Source of the DNA: Nectonema munidae
Lineage: Eukaryota > Nematomorpha > Nectonematoida > Nectonematidae
Assembly: GCA_030549495.1 (NCBI GenBank)
Contig: JAUIRK010000089.1
Span: forward strand, 124,001 to 188,000
Length of the DNA: 64,000 nt
Reading direction: 5' to 3'
The first letter of the stretch is position 1, and each line of letters opens with the position of its first letter. The translations under genes were made by a program, and so were the position numbers. The notes beneath the pieces were generated by a model. The model did no database searches. It saw only the letters and a list, made by a program, of their open reading frames with translations, and was not told where the DNA came from. Shown piece by piece: positions 12,053 through 23,799 of the stretch.

Positions 12053-12751
12053 AATTAGTTTACTATAAATGATAGATTCTCTTCTGCATTAACATCTGTG
12101 ATGTGTGTTAATAACAAGTCGTGCAGGTTCCACGGGATTCAATACAGAGACACAAAATATAAAAAACACATATATCAGCACATTTGACAGCTAAAATTTT
12201 TTAAACTGCTGATATCTACTCTCACACAGGCAAGAGAAAAAAAGATTAGGATAGCTGTCAAATTATTGAAATATGTATCTGTTATTTTTTGTGTCTTTGG
12301 GTGTGATCTCTAAGTATCTTCATTGATATCCTATAAAAATTTGTATTTATGTATCTTATTATATAGACATTCATAATTGTTCCACAAAGGCATAATGCGA
12401 CACTGAAGTCCCAAACAAAAAAGTAAAAAAAATAGCTAATTAAAAAAGAATTTTCAGGTAAAATTGATGATTCTATAAAGAATACATTTGAAAAATCTTG
12501 ATTTAAAAAATTTTCATCAAAAAACGGAATACTTACCGTGTTGTATAAATTTAATGGTATCACTTAATAGTTCATATTTTTTTCCACTTTTAAAACAATT
12601 TTGAGATAAAAATTTGAAAAAAAATTCAAAATTTTGATATAATTAAATTGAAATAAAGGTTATATTACTAAAAAGTTGAGTTAATGTGCAAATAACTTGC
12701 TCAATTTTTTTGTTTGGGACACCAGTGTCCCATTATGCCTGAAAGGGTTGA

Positions 12752-12890
12752 CATATTTTCAAGAGCAAAGTTTGGAAGAGTCGTTAGAAGACATTAATAA
12801 AATTATTGAGGTAATTCGAATAAAATTATTGAACGCAAGCAAAATTCTACACAGACATGAATTACACATTTTTAACCCCATTGTAGAGTT
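12752..12890 (+). pseudogene. Tigger-type transposase remnant, part 2
   Basis: Directly after the piggyBac right end a plus-strand frame reads TYFQEQSLEESLEDINKII followed by VIRIKLLNASKI. This continues in register from the STTYT left at 9817 once one TTAA is counted. The ALxxL..YFEEQ-like helix is the usual C-terminus of pogo/Tigger proteins. Confidence 0.65.
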
Positions 12891-13009
12891 GTACTTTTTG
12901 AGGATTTGGAGGCAATCAACTCTCATCCTTTTTCTAGCTTCTTTTGAGTATCTCATTACACTATCTATTGGATACTGTGAACAAAAGGTAGAACGAACCT
13001 AACGTAACG

Positions 13010-13870
13010 CAAGCATTGTCTCTCAAACGCTGGAAAAAAACGTTACCATTGCATCTTTAATCGTACAAACCTCTAGCCATTTTCTTCATATCTTTTTCAT
13101 TGATTTAAAAAGGACTACGATTTTTACGAAATGTGCCTATAGCTCTAATATTGTTGTTGCTAAATTCTTCTAAAAGTTTTTATGAAAAAAAATAATTTTC
13201 AAAGTAAAACTCGTAAATAATACCCTGAAGAAGAGCACATACACCATAATTTGTAACCAAAAGGATGAGTTTTCCCATTTATGAACTGTTAGCAACGATG
13301 AGGACCGAAATATGGTACAATTCATTCAGCAATACTAAAAAAAGGGAAATTCAATTTTGTCTGAACTTTTCATTTAAAACTTGATATATAGGTCTTAACT
13401 TTGCCATTTTATCTTCTAAGTTTATTTTTGTATTATCTGCCGAATGGAAGAAAAAATTGATTTCACGAAAACGATTTACTTGATAGTACTTTACTAACAA
13501 GAAGAACACCAAGATCAAGTTGAGTACTCCAATAATTATTATAAGCCTTCTTTTTAGGTAGAGAATTGTATCCTGACAAAATTAAAAACCCAAAAATCAT
13601 TCCAATGTCTTTCTAGTCGATGAAAACTGTTTCATTTTTTGACCTGCGTAAATGAGATAATTCAGCTAACTTTATCCAGTTAGCCTTTGGTCAAAAACAA
13701 ATTGAAAAAGTCTAAAGTTGCATACTTAAAAATTAGTCTCCGGCATAAGAGTTGCAATAACTAGAGGTTTCATAACTTTCTGATTTCGAAAACAAACTTT
13801 TTTACTCCAACGATAAGCAGTAACTTCATTCATCTTTTTGTTCTTCTGGAACATTCATTTCAATTCTTCC
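13010..13870 (-). pseudogene. Older piggyBac transposase remnant (element 2)
   Basis: Broken minus-strand frames follow a piggyBac transposase from N to C: VTAYRWSKKVCF, IGMIFGFLILSGYNSLPKK, SFREINFFFHSADNTKINLE then DKMAKLRPIYQVLNEKF, IVPYFGPHRC, QFINGK and FGYKLWCMCSSSGYYL. The first catalytic Asp block reads SIAE rather than SIDE. Many stops and shifts are present and no TTAA ends were recognised. It is more decayed than element 1, and its sequence is of a different lineage (GYKLW, PYFG type). Confidence 0.75.
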
Positions 13871-14153
13871 ACACGTAACAGGAAAAATATCTCCTAAATT
13901 TTAGACTCTTCTAATACGTTCATGTTAACATTGGACGTTTAAATGAAAAAATCTTGTTCTGAAATTCTGTGAAATTACATGGATTATAATTATTAATCAA
14001 ATTATTCTTAATAGATGAAGGTAAAATTTGTTTTGAGTTTAGAAGTAGTTTTGCTATAACACTTAATTTGTGTTAAAAGAATGTTTATGTGAAACGTTTT
14101 ACAACCTCTCAAAATTCAATCTTCAGATCTATCTGAATTTTATAGCCAACATA

Positions 14154-14470
14154 CAGTGTTTCCCAAACTGGGAGGGTAATTTAACAATTTTTCGGGAGTA
14201 ATGGGGGGGGGGGGGGTTCAGAGAAAAATAAGTTCATTCTGAAAATCATGAAAACATTGTACCTGGCGTTAGAATTAATGTCAAATAGTCTTAGTATGTA
14301 ATGCTGTAAACTAAGCTGTAAAAATGTTCAAATACAAAAAATATAAAATATCTCTAGTCTTTTCATTTAGTCATATATATCTATGTTGACAACATTTTTT
14401 GAAAGGGGTAACATGCTTACTGGGGCATGTTAAATTGGGTAACAGGCTAAAAAAAGTTTGGAAACCACTG
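14154..14470 (+). mobile_element. hAT-type MITE (317 bp)
   Basis: It begins CAGTGTTTCCCAAACTGGG and ends AGTTTGGAAACCACTG, a long hAT-style terminal inverted repeat. The flanks (gccaacat and gtcaacaa) look like an 8-bp duplication with two differences. A G14 homopolymer sits at 14203-14216. It has no coding capacity; the open frame that overlaps its right end is chance. Confidence 0.7.
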
Positions 14471-14659
14471 GTCAACAACGATGGCATTATTTTTTGGAAC
14501 AGTTTAATTCTCTCTATCTTCAAACTTCATCGTGGTAATTTATCCATGACAATCGATTTTCCTGATAAATTTTTCATATTTCTCGAAATCAATTTTGTAT
14601 CCTCTCTCACAGGAAAGAACTTGCTTCATTGTCTTGTATATTGTTTTATATAGATATGA

Positions 14660-17000
14660 AGCAATGAAGAGTTAGTTCAAAGGATAGGGTGTCACTTTTT
14701 ACCCAAATAATCCGAAGTAAAGCGAAATCTCAAAACTTTGTGAAATATTACTTTTTTTAAATAAGGCCTATGTATTTCAGTGTCCTAACTACTTACAATC
14801 AAAAATAAAAAGTTCTTAAAAAATATGCTTTTTTTTTATAAATTTTTGATAAAAATATTTTAGATAAAATAATTTATTTTGCATTCTAATTGTTCAAAAC
14901 ATTGAATCTCATCGCTTTATTTTCAATTTATTTGAAAAATATCAAAATTACAGAAAGCAGCGTCTACCAGATACTTTTGTTGTTTACTGAGATGAGTGGT
15001 TAATGCAAAAATGAAGAACTTTCTTTCAATGCCATCCGATATTGATTGTAGTGTCTTTATTGATGAACGAATTTGATATTACAAGAAAAAGGTAGCGTGT
15101 ATGTCGGTGTCACTTTGTGCTTACGCTTGTTTTCTAGGTGTTCCTGGGTTGGGTCCGATTCAGGATGATTCTCATTCTCTAAATTTTTTAATTAAAACTT
15201 TGATTCTGATTTTTTTATTTCTAAAATTTTGATTTTGTTTTGGATTCTTATTGCCAAAATAGGATTCTAATTCTGATTAATAAAAAACATATTTGTGGAT
15301 ATTTATAAGTGAGTTTACTTAGCTGGGTAAAGATGGATTGCTTTAGTTTTCAGTAGCCTTCATCATTTGTAAAAGAAACATGATTCGCTGAAATATGTAT
15401 ATAGTTGTTTGTAAAAGCCGTCAAACACTAATAGACAGGTGTACATGATGGAGCTCAGTTCTTAGTTTCTCAAGAAACTCTGATCGTTCTCCTGGTGTAC
15501 AACTAAGGAAGCTTCTGGCACTACAATTACTGAAAGAATCTGATTTTTGTGCTTCTCTCGGATTAAGTTTTTTAAATTTTCAAATGAATCCATGAATGTT
15601 AACATAATTTCAATGAACTTTATAGAAAAGTTTATTTATGTCTTTAGTTTTGAACTTTTTCGTGATTTAGGCACAAAGAAGGAAGTATTGAATACATGAA
15701 CTTTTTTCCCTTAAAAGAAATTTGAGTATTAATATGATGAAATAGCATGGGCGTTCTCTAGAGGAGGCAGACAAGTCATTCACCGGGCTTAGATTTTAAA
15801 TATTTGTTTTGCCATTGTTATTTATTTTTCTTCAAAAAGTTTTTCGGACATCTCTTCAATATTTGTTTGTTTAGACTGAAGTATCCCATGTTTACTAAGT
15901 GTTACGAAGTAATTTAATTAACTTTAAAAGTAATATGGACTGTTTTTACAATTACAACTAAACATTTTTTTCCATTCATTAGGGTTGATTTAAACAATTC
16001 AAAATACTCCTCTTTTTGGATAAATTTATACAAGTCTTACTCAAAATTTAGGTCAAATATGAAGAAAAAAAATTCAGAATTTTAAAATTAAAAAATTTTT
16101 GTTGAAAGAAATTAGAATTGAAGAGATAATATAATCATTTTCAAGGTTATGAAGTGCAAAAAAAGAAATAGGACAAAACTTAAAAAAGAGAAATAAAAAT
16201 TTGCAAAAAAATACAAAACAAAATCAATCACTTTTTGTTAAAACAAATGACACATTTTGTAAAATCATAATTCTCGAAAAATTATATAAGTATATGACAA
16301 ATTAAAACTGAAACTTTTCTTTTTGAAGCGTTTTGTTTTCGATTGTTTTTTGGACAAGTTTTCTAAGCTCTATCAACATCGTAGTAATAAATAGGCTACA
16401 TGGATGGAATGAGGAGTTGCTCGTATTTTTATTTTCATTTAAAACCTATATATATCGTGTATCGATTAATCTTTCTTTTCATCCACGCTTCGTGTATTAA
16501 TTAAATCCAGCATGTGTTTTCCTGTATATCATATTATAATGAATGTGATATTTCAGCATCTCATCATCATCATCATCGATTTTGCACTCCCACACTCAAA
16601 GAACAATTTTGTCTTGTATTTTTTATGGATCAATAAATGCAACACTAGCAGCGCATTGATTATTTCCTCTGATAAAACTCTCTTCGACACTGAGTGTGTA
16701 AAATTATAATCTATCCATCATTCCCCAGAATTTCAGCCAGGTTCGCAAACGGTGTACAATTTGCTACTTGAAAGCAGGGACGTAAGCGGACCAAATTATA
16801 GAGTGTGAAGGTGGTAGGTTCTTGAAAGTTCTTTGTCTCCATAGTGTGTCTCAGAGGTATACAGTTTTAATCAACTAAGAAAAACATTTTCCAAAAGTAA
16901 AATGTTCATAACCTGACACGTGTTGATTATTTCATCGCTAAAATGAAAATTAATACATGAAACTTATTAATATTTTTGTAATTATTCAAACGTTAGTTTT
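14660..17000. other. Gene-free stretch, AT-rich, with GATTCT-rich patch
   Basis: No exon was seen, so the CUT-domain exons of onecut are not visible here. Around 15150-15290 there is a degenerate patch of repeated GATTCT/GATTCTGATT. Similar patches lie near 39230-39560 and 52580-52690. Confidence 0.45.
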
Positions 17001-17004
17001 AGTC

Positions 17005-17515
17005 TTCATCTTACTGATTGGCTGATTTTAGAAGAGCCTTATGCGTATTTATCATTCATCTTACTGATTTTAAAAGAGCCTTTTGCGTATTTTTCATTCT
17101 TCATCTTACTGATTGTGGAAGAGCCTTTTTCGTATCATTCTTGGTCTTACTGATTAGCTGATTTTAGAAGAGCCTTTTTCGTATTTATTATACTTTATCT
17201 TACTGATTGGCTGATTTTAGAAGAGCCTTTTGCGTATTTATCATTCTTCATCTTACTGATTGGATAATTTTAGAAAAGCTTTCTGCGTATTTATCATTCT
17301 TCATATTACTGATTAGCTGATTTTAGAAGAGCATTTTGCGTATTTATCATTCTTCATCTTTCTTATTGGCTGATTTTAGAAGAGCATTTTGCGTATTTAT
17401 CATTCTTCATCTTACTGATTGGCTGATTTTAGAAAAGCCTTTTGCGTATTTATTATTCTTCATCCAACTGATTAGCTGATTTTAGAAGAGCATTTTGCGT
17501 ATTTATCAGTCTAAA
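17005..17515 (+). repeat. Minisatellite, about 52-bp unit, about 10 copies
   Basis: Tandem units built from 'cttactgattggctgatttt', 'agaagagccttttgcgtatt' and 'tatcattcttcat' run for about 510 bp. There are substitutions and small indels between units, including one or two shortened units near the left end. The array ends about 260 bp upstream of the onecut homeobox exon, most likely inside the preceding intron. Confidence 0.9.
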
Positions 17516-17770
17516 TAACTTCTTTTTAAATCAATGAAACATTCTGATTTCTGTTTGAATGTTACTTTATTTAATCAATTTAAAAATAAATAAACGACAC
17601 TAAACTCACATATTGTAGTTTGTATGTGTGTTGATTGTATTTTTCCTATACTTTTAAAATTCTGCCAAAAATTAGAATATCAGTTTCTTACATAAAGATT
17701 AGCACTGCTGAATTAATGCATGGCCTTTTAATTTGTTTGCTTATTAAATATATATTTTCATTCTTTTTAG

Positions 17771-17871
17771 CATCCAATCGTAAAAAAGATGAATACCTAA
17801 CCTCCACAGAAAACAACAGCAGTAAAAAACCAAGACTCGTATTCACCGACATTCAAAGACGCACATTACAG
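17771..17871 (+). CDS. onecut: ONECUT homeodomain protein, penultimate exon
   Basis: The exon follows TTCTTTTTAG and ends at CAG before GTAACT. In frame it reads SNRKKDEYLTSTENNSS and then KKPRLVFTDIQRRTLQ. The second part is the ONECUT (HNF6) homeodomain N-terminus, which in vertebrates reads KKPRLVFTDVQRRTLH. The first part is the linker between the CUT domain and the homeodomain. The exon is 101 nt, takes two bases of its first codon from an upstream exon, and joins in phase 0 to 21005. The protein is a DNA-binding transcription factor acting in the nucleus. No CUT-domain exon was found in the window. Confidence 0.95.
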
Positions 17872-17906
17872 GTAACTTTATCGTAGCCATTATCTAGACT
17901 CTAGAG

Positions 17907-20311
17907 CAGTGGTTCCCAACCTTTTTTATCCCGTCCCTTTTCAGTCACTTTTTTACCTGTGGACCCCTACAACTGAATAGTTTGAGCCAACAAAATTAAA
18001 CAAAATTTTTATGCAAAAAATGATTGTAGTCATTTGATTAAATCGTATGCTTATTGATATGAAATCAGAGAAATCGTAAAGCATTTTTATTTAACAGTAA
18101 AATACAAAGCAAAAATAATATTTTAAAATGTTGTTATAGTGGTAGAATGTAGGTGGATATTGCGTGTTATATTGTAGATAGGTAGATATTACACGCAAAA
18201 AAAAAATATATAATATAAAAATCATATATGAAATATATTTATTATGTTTTGTTAATATATAAGATATATTATTATGCCATATTTGTATAAAAATATCATA
18301 TAACCTGTATGAATAAAACACAAAAAAATAACAAAAGAGCAGAGAATGAAATTCCTTATTGGTTCCAAAAAAAGCATTCGTTTATACTTCGATCCATGAT
18401 TTCCTTGGATAAAGTGCTCGTGACCATCATCAAGAATTTCACTCAATAATGGAAACATCATAAATTTCAGCTTCAATTTCGCCAAAAAAGCTAGTATTGA
18501 GTCACAGTGGTTGAGCATACTTTTCCTTCGAGTTTTAAGTTCAGCTGGTTCAATATTTCAAATATGTCTACAAGATAAGCCAGACGGAGCTCAAAGTGTT
18601 CAGATTTCAATATATCCAACAGCTCATATTTTTTCTAGAAACATTTCAAGGTTTTCGCGAAGAGAAAAGAAGCGGGACAAAAATCTTCCTACAGACAACC
18701 ATCTGACGCAAGTATAAAAGAGCATAGAACTATGTTCGGATTCCATGTCATGGCACAGTTGCTGGAACAGTCTCGTGATGAGGGCAGAGATTTTAACATA
18801 GTCCACGATCTTGACAATACCTTTGAACGTTGAAAGAAGCCCAGGAGGAAGTGATTTAGAAGCGAGAGCTTCCCGATGAATGAAGCAGTGCACACCAACT
18901 GCATTTGCTGCATTAGATTTTACTTTTGCCTGGAAACCTGACCTCGACCCAAGCATAGCTGGAGCTCCATCAGTTGTGATTCCAACAAGATTATTCCAAC
19001 TCAAACCATGCTGGTCGAAAAACGATGACACAGCAGTCATCACATCAGTGGCCGTACTTGACGTTTCAAGATTTTTACAACAAAGAAATTCCTCTTTGAT
19101 TGTGCCTCTGAACAGGTATCGGCAGTAAACCAAGAGCTGACACGCCATTGATACATCAGTGGATTCATCGACCTGTATAGCAAATATGGAGGATGTTTTT
19201 ATCTCTTCAATAATTTGTTCTTTCACATCAACTGACATGTCGCTGATTCTTCGCTGGATCGTATTATTCGAAATAGGTACATCAGTCAGTTTTTGTGCTG
19301 CTTCTTTTCCAATAACCAATCGAGCCATTTCTTTTGCACAAGGTAGAATCAATTCTTCAGCAATTGTGTGTGTGTTTTTTCAGGCTACTAAGTAAGCCAC
19401 TCCGTATGATGCTTCAACTATGTTCCCTCTCTTCTCTTGAAAGCATCAAGTTTTTGTCTCTTCAAGTCACCAGCTTTCCTCTTGAAGAAATCCTTTTCCT
19501 TGCTTGCATACTCAGGATGGCATCTCGTCGGGTGAAGTTGTAATTTTTAAGGCGTCGTGAATCATTTCCCAGAACGCGCACACTGTGGGAGATCTACATT
19601 ATTTTTTTGAATCAAAGTAAATCCCCACTGAAGATAATCTTCCTAAAACTTTCTCTTTTTAATATTAATCGACATTATGCACGATCTGTTAGTGAAAAGA
19701 AGAAAAATATAAAAATTTAATTGTTAGTAAAAAATGAAGGTTAACATATAACACAAACAAGAGTATTCATATTTTAAACAAAAAATTGAAAAATTAGTGC
19801 GTTTTGTGATTTATAAACGAATGCAAAAATGGGAAGGGAATGCAAAAATTTCCTGCTAAAAAATTGCTAAGTTTTTCGTATAAATACGAGAACACAGCTC
19901 TTTATAGCACACCCATAAAAGATTATTTTATAAGTTGATAATTTTTATGAAATTTATAATCTTTATTGTTAATAGTTGTAAACACAAAAATTCAATATAT
20001 AAAAAATAACTACTTACTTGCTAACCAAAATAATATTTATAATTATACATAAAATGTGAATAAAAATTTTTTCCAATTAAAATATACATTTTTCAAAAAT
20101 ATTGTAACTAATAAAAAGCATGTATAAACATTCAAAATATAAAACTTTAAAAAAGGGAAGAAAATATTTATTTAAAAAGCTCTAAATATATATATTTATA
20201 TTGATTTTGAAAATAGAAGTATATTATAGGAGATTCAGCATAAGTAGTTTGAAGTAGAATTTCCATGGACCCCTTGAAACTCTTCCATGGACCCCCGGTT
20301 GGGAACCACTG
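17907..20311 (-). mobile_element. Near-complete hAT element (2405 bp) in the onecut intron
   Basis: The ends CAGTGGTTCCCAACC and GGTTGGGAACCACTG are perfect inverted repeats, flanked by identical 8-bp duplications CTCTAGAG (17899-17906 and 20312-20319). Subterminal 'ggacccc' blocks occur on both sides. The transposase gene lies on the minus strand, opposite to onecut. The element accounts for 2.4 kb of the 3.1-kb intron. The intact ends and duplication point to a fairly young insertion. Confidence 0.95.
18390..19675 (-). pseudogene. ZBED5-like hAT transposase, decayed
   Basis: The ATG at 19675 starts MSINIKKRKF, followed by a BED zinc-finger region (LQWGFTLIQKN..DLPQC..HPEYASKEKDFFKRK) holding several stops. 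From 19352 a 242-codon frame carries the RNase H-like catalytic core: IQVDESTDVS (first Asp), GITTDGAPAMLGSRSGF (second Asp), VHCFIHREAL and CVRWLSVGRFLSRFF. Beyond it another frame shows FELRLAYLVDIFEILNQLNL, continuing after a shift near 18530. The C-terminal hAT dimerisation block was not recognised. The closest known relatives are Charlie-type transposases and the domesticated ZBED5 group. It is inactive as read here. Confidence 0.85.
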
Positions 20312-21004
20312 CTCTAGAGATATCAATTCGGTGGCCATCTTTCAAACTGGACTGTCATAACTCTCTTCCCCGCCCACTGTCCTTCTTCTGATCTCAAACC
20401 AACTTTCATTTTTTTAATTTTTTTCTAACGATTTTTATTACGCTAAATTGAAGTATGACTTCATCCTTTAAAATAGCGTTCTACATTTTACTGAAAACAT
20501 AGTGTTGTTTCCAAAAATTTGTATCCTGATTCTTTTGTAAGTGTAATTTTATATTTTTAAACTATAATTTTACAAGCATATGTGTAATTCACAAGATATT
20601 GATTCCACACGCTCATGAGTCGAGAAAAATGCATAAATACCCAAATCCTATTTGTATAAATATAAATTTTGAGAACGCTTTTACCGTAAGCATGGGGGAT
20701 AGAGAATAGTAAAAAATTCTTTTTTAATTAAGAAAAAACTTTTTTTCATGACTTTTTCAAGCCAAGTTTTTTTCCGTGGTCGGACTTTAAGCCTAAGAGG
20801 AGCTAAACTTATTCTAAATGAGGCTGTCTATAAGATAAAAAGGAGAGTTTCAGGCGGGAGGGGTGGCAAAATAAATTGAATAGGCTAATATTTCACTGGT
20901 CTCTGATAACTCATAATTGAAAAGGTCGGCCGAAATAAAAAGCAGGCACCCCTATATAATTATTATCACTTGCATGCAAGCTCGTATATGACTCTTTTGC
21001 GCAG

Positions 21005-21208
21005 GCTATTTTCAAAGAGACGAAGCGGCCGTCTAAAGAAATGCAATCCACAATAGCACAACAACTGAATTTGGACCTGAGCACCGTGAGCAACTTTTTC
21101 ATGAACGCGCGACGAAGATCCGTGGACAAGTGGAAGGACGAGGGCGGCTTGAACTCCACTTCGGACGCCAGCGTCAGCAGCACCACTAGTAGCGCCTCCC
21201 AGACATGA
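21005..21208 (+). CDS. onecut: ONECUT homeodomain protein, last coding exon
   Basis: After TTTTGCGCAG the exon reads AIFKETKRPSKEMQSTIAQQ, then LNLDLSTVSNFFMNARRRSV, DKWKDEGG and a Ser/Thr-rich tail ending SSASQT before TGA (21206-21208). This is the second half of the ONECUT homeodomain; the recognition-helix block SNFFMNARRRS matches vertebrate ONECUT proteins, including the Met diagnostic of the family. The exon is GC-rich compared with its surroundings. The tail after the homeodomain is short (about 20 residues). Confidence 0.95.
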   Translation, partial: AIFKETKRPSKEMQSTIAQQLNLDLSTVSNFFMNARRRSVDKWKDEGGLNSTSDASVSSTTSSASQT

Positions 21209-21890
21209 CTCCCTCGAAAGCGCCTGTCTCCTCCGAGCTCTATGTCGTTATTGGTCGTGCCATTCCAATTTACATTCCACATTTAACCTTTTCTTTACTA
21301 CTTTCTCGCACACCCGCGCATCCAGCATAATACTTCAGCATTCTTGTGAAAATACTCTCTCTCTATATTTCCTTTATACCCTTTTCAGTCAGTTTTGTGC
21401 AATTTTCATCCACTCTGTCAGTGTGTACTCAAGAACAGGTAAATGGTAAAAATAGTAAATAAGTACACACACAAATATATATCATGCCTACAAAGTATTT
21501 ATATGTGATGTGCTGATGTGAATCGCTAAATACAAAGAGCAATCATGGTAGGGGAGAGTGACATTTTACACAAGTTTATTTTATTTTGAAGCACATCTTC
21601 TCCCTCCATCACCATCGTCAAGCATGGATATTTATATTTTCGTCTTTTTGAAGCCACGAGTGCAATAATATTTATCACTATTATATTTATACAAAACAAA
21701 TAAATCAATTTTGCAATTGTGTAGTACTTAGTGTCTCCTTGATTTCTTTAGTTGTTGTCCATTTTAGTGTTCTTTTATATTAATTATATTTCAAGAGATT
21801 ATACTTCAATGTCAATGTAAAACTTTATCTGTTATTTATTGTTTTGGTCTTTATATGAAATTTTTCAATAAATACTAAAATTATGTTTCA
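21209..21890 (+). other. onecut: Putative onecut 3' UTR
   Basis: Downstream of the stop there is moderately AT-rich sequence without exons. AATAAA signals lie at 21699-21704 and 21867-21872, either of which could end the mRNA. The exact polyadenylation site cannot be seen from sequence alone. Confidence 0.5.
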
Positions 21891-21899
21891 TTTTTAAAG

Positions 21900-23370
21900 C
21901 AGTTATAATCATGCATCTTTCGGAAATAAAGGAAAATCACCGATCTGGCTATTTAGTTGTTTTTGATACTCCCATTTGAATTCAACATCAAATCGGCGCA
22001 ATCCTCACAATCTGACACGGACCGCGCAAATTATGCATCCTCACTCAACAACACCTTTTCCAAATTCTTTTCACACCCGATCAAAAACCAGGCATTTCTT
22101 TTCTGAGCTTCACAATAAATTTTATAATGATATTTATGGATGCTTTTTGAAAGAATATTCTTTCATCGATAAGGTCTCTTTTTTTTCAAAACAGCTAAGA
22201 TATGTCAGTATGGTCCAAAAGCATAAACTAGTACGGGAAACCCGGAAAAACTTTACTCTCTATGTTTTCGCCAAATAAATTTTAATGCGTAAACAAAGCA
22301 CCAATTTTATTTTTTATTTTGCATACAAAATATGAAGCTTTTTTACTATTAAAAATATAAAAACTTCTTCCTTTATAAAAATGATAATTTTCAATGAATT
22401 CAAAAGATTAATCTTTCATTTCGTGGGTATCTGGGATAACCGTTTAACACGCAACTAACGATGCAAGTCAGTAGTATGCTCTGCTCATGCAAGGATACAC
22501 TTCTCGCAGACATTGTAGTATATCTTTCATTTGTTGTATGGATTGCACTACCCAACATGATGTTACTGATGCGAGCCATGCAAGCGTTCTCATCCAGGAT
22601 ATCCTTCTCACAGACAAAAATAGAATTAAAAATATAATGTATATCATGCCATCGCGTACATCACAGCAATGTTATAAATCTACGAGTATGCGAGACTTCT
22701 CTTTTCCTGTATTAAGCTGTCAATCATAACATCATCTGTCAACCTTGTTAATATGTCCTTATGATTGGTGCAAATATAGACTTTTTTTCACAATTTGTCT
22801 GATTCACATGAATAAAAATGTATTTTTGTTGATCGCATGCATGTATTGGCTTCAATGTAAAAAATTGTACTGCATAGCGCACACGCAAGTTGGGGAGGAG
22901 TGACACTGCCTCCTGTTAGCTACACGCCTGTCTGGAATGCAACGCGTGACTAAGTTTAATCTCAAATACACTTTTTGTTAGAGAGATTTTTGCATCATGA
23001 CCAGAAGTGCAAAAATTTTCAGTTTTAGTCAATTTAGTAAATGAAATTAGGCTTTAGTAATGAAAATTATTTTATTGAAAAATAGGGAATTCATTAAAAA
23101 TTTTAAAAAAATATATTTTATACATTTTTATATTCTAGCGAGAACATGAATTATTTTCGACGTTTTGCAAAGATGATGGGAAAAAAGTAAAAGGTTCAAC
23201 CTATTAGCTTAGTCGTAGCTTCGAAGCTGTCCTCTTCCTTTTGAAATATCAGGTATTTTCTCTCAAAAATCCATCTTCTACTAGATCAGGTGAACTTCGT
23301 TCTCCGTGTTGCCTCTTGAAACTTCAAATTCTTTCTCTTAGATGATTTTTGACACACATTTCTTTATCCT
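21900..23370. other. Intergenic stretch without supported genes
   Basis: Open frames at 21976-22278 and 22487-22729 have no recognisable motifs. The second overlaps two similar blocks starting 'catgcaag' (about 22485 and 22579) with 'cttctcgcagacatt' and 'cttctcacagacaaa', so it is probably repeat-derived. Confidence 0.45.
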
Positions 23371-23386
23371 TCTTCATTGTCTAGCT

Positions 23387-23789
23387 CAGTGGTTCCCAAC
23401 ATTTCTATCCTACCGACCCCCTACACTAAAATAATTATTTTGCGGACCATTCAGGCATAAAATTTTATATTGAAATTATAAGGCTGACAGTAAATATACT
23501 ATTATATTAGATAGTATATAGCGCTTTAAAAAAAAAACTTTTAATGAGATGTTTGAGGTTGCTTTGTTGAAACAATGTCATAAATTTTTGGTTCAATGGT
23601 GGATAGTCTTAAGTGAAGATTCGATTCTACATGCATTTAATTTTTGTATTTAGATTAGATAAACAGAAGCTGAGAAAAAGCGTGTTCGCACAAATAAGTT
23701 GTAGAGAACAGCATCGAGTTTTTCACGGACCCCTTATCTAATCTTCACGGACCCCTAGGGGTCCGCGGATCTCAGGTTGAGAACCACTG
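23387..23789 (+). mobile_element. hAT-type MITE related to the intronic hAT (403 bp)
   Basis: The left end CAGTGGTTCCCAAC and right end GTTGAGAACCACTG are flanked by identical 8-bp repeats GTCTAGCT (23379-23386 and 23790-23797). Near the right end 'cacggaccccttatc' and 'cacggacccctagg' resemble the 'catggacccc' blocks of the 17.9-20.3 kb element, so the two share an end family. It has no coding capacity. Confidence 0.92.
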
Positions 23790-23799
23790 GTCTAGCTTA

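Larger units (their letters stand above)
9822..12747 (-). mobile_element. piggyBac element 1 (2.9 kb) inserted in the Tigger remnant
   Basis: The left end CCCCCTTTCAGGCA follows TTAA (9818-9821). The right end TGCCTGAAAGGG precedes TTGA (12748-12751), a one-base decay of TTAA. Inside the right end lies the palindrome TGGGACACCAGTGTCCCA; a related copy sits at about 9952-9972 and another, opposite in orientation, near 12380-12410, so each end carries extended inverted structure. The element contains one minus-strand transposase gene and a palindromic insert (10073-10237). Confidence 0.8.

Noticed and set aside
17005-17515. Possible CRISPR-like array
   Set aside because: Units are contiguous and about 52 bp without unique spacers, in a eukaryotic intron; it is a minisatellite.
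18880-19395. Plus-strand open frames over the hAT
   Set aside because: Antisense shadows of the ZBED5-like transposase.
22487-22729. 80-codon open frame
   Set aside because: It overlaps internally repeated 'catgcaag' blocks and has no recognisable motif.
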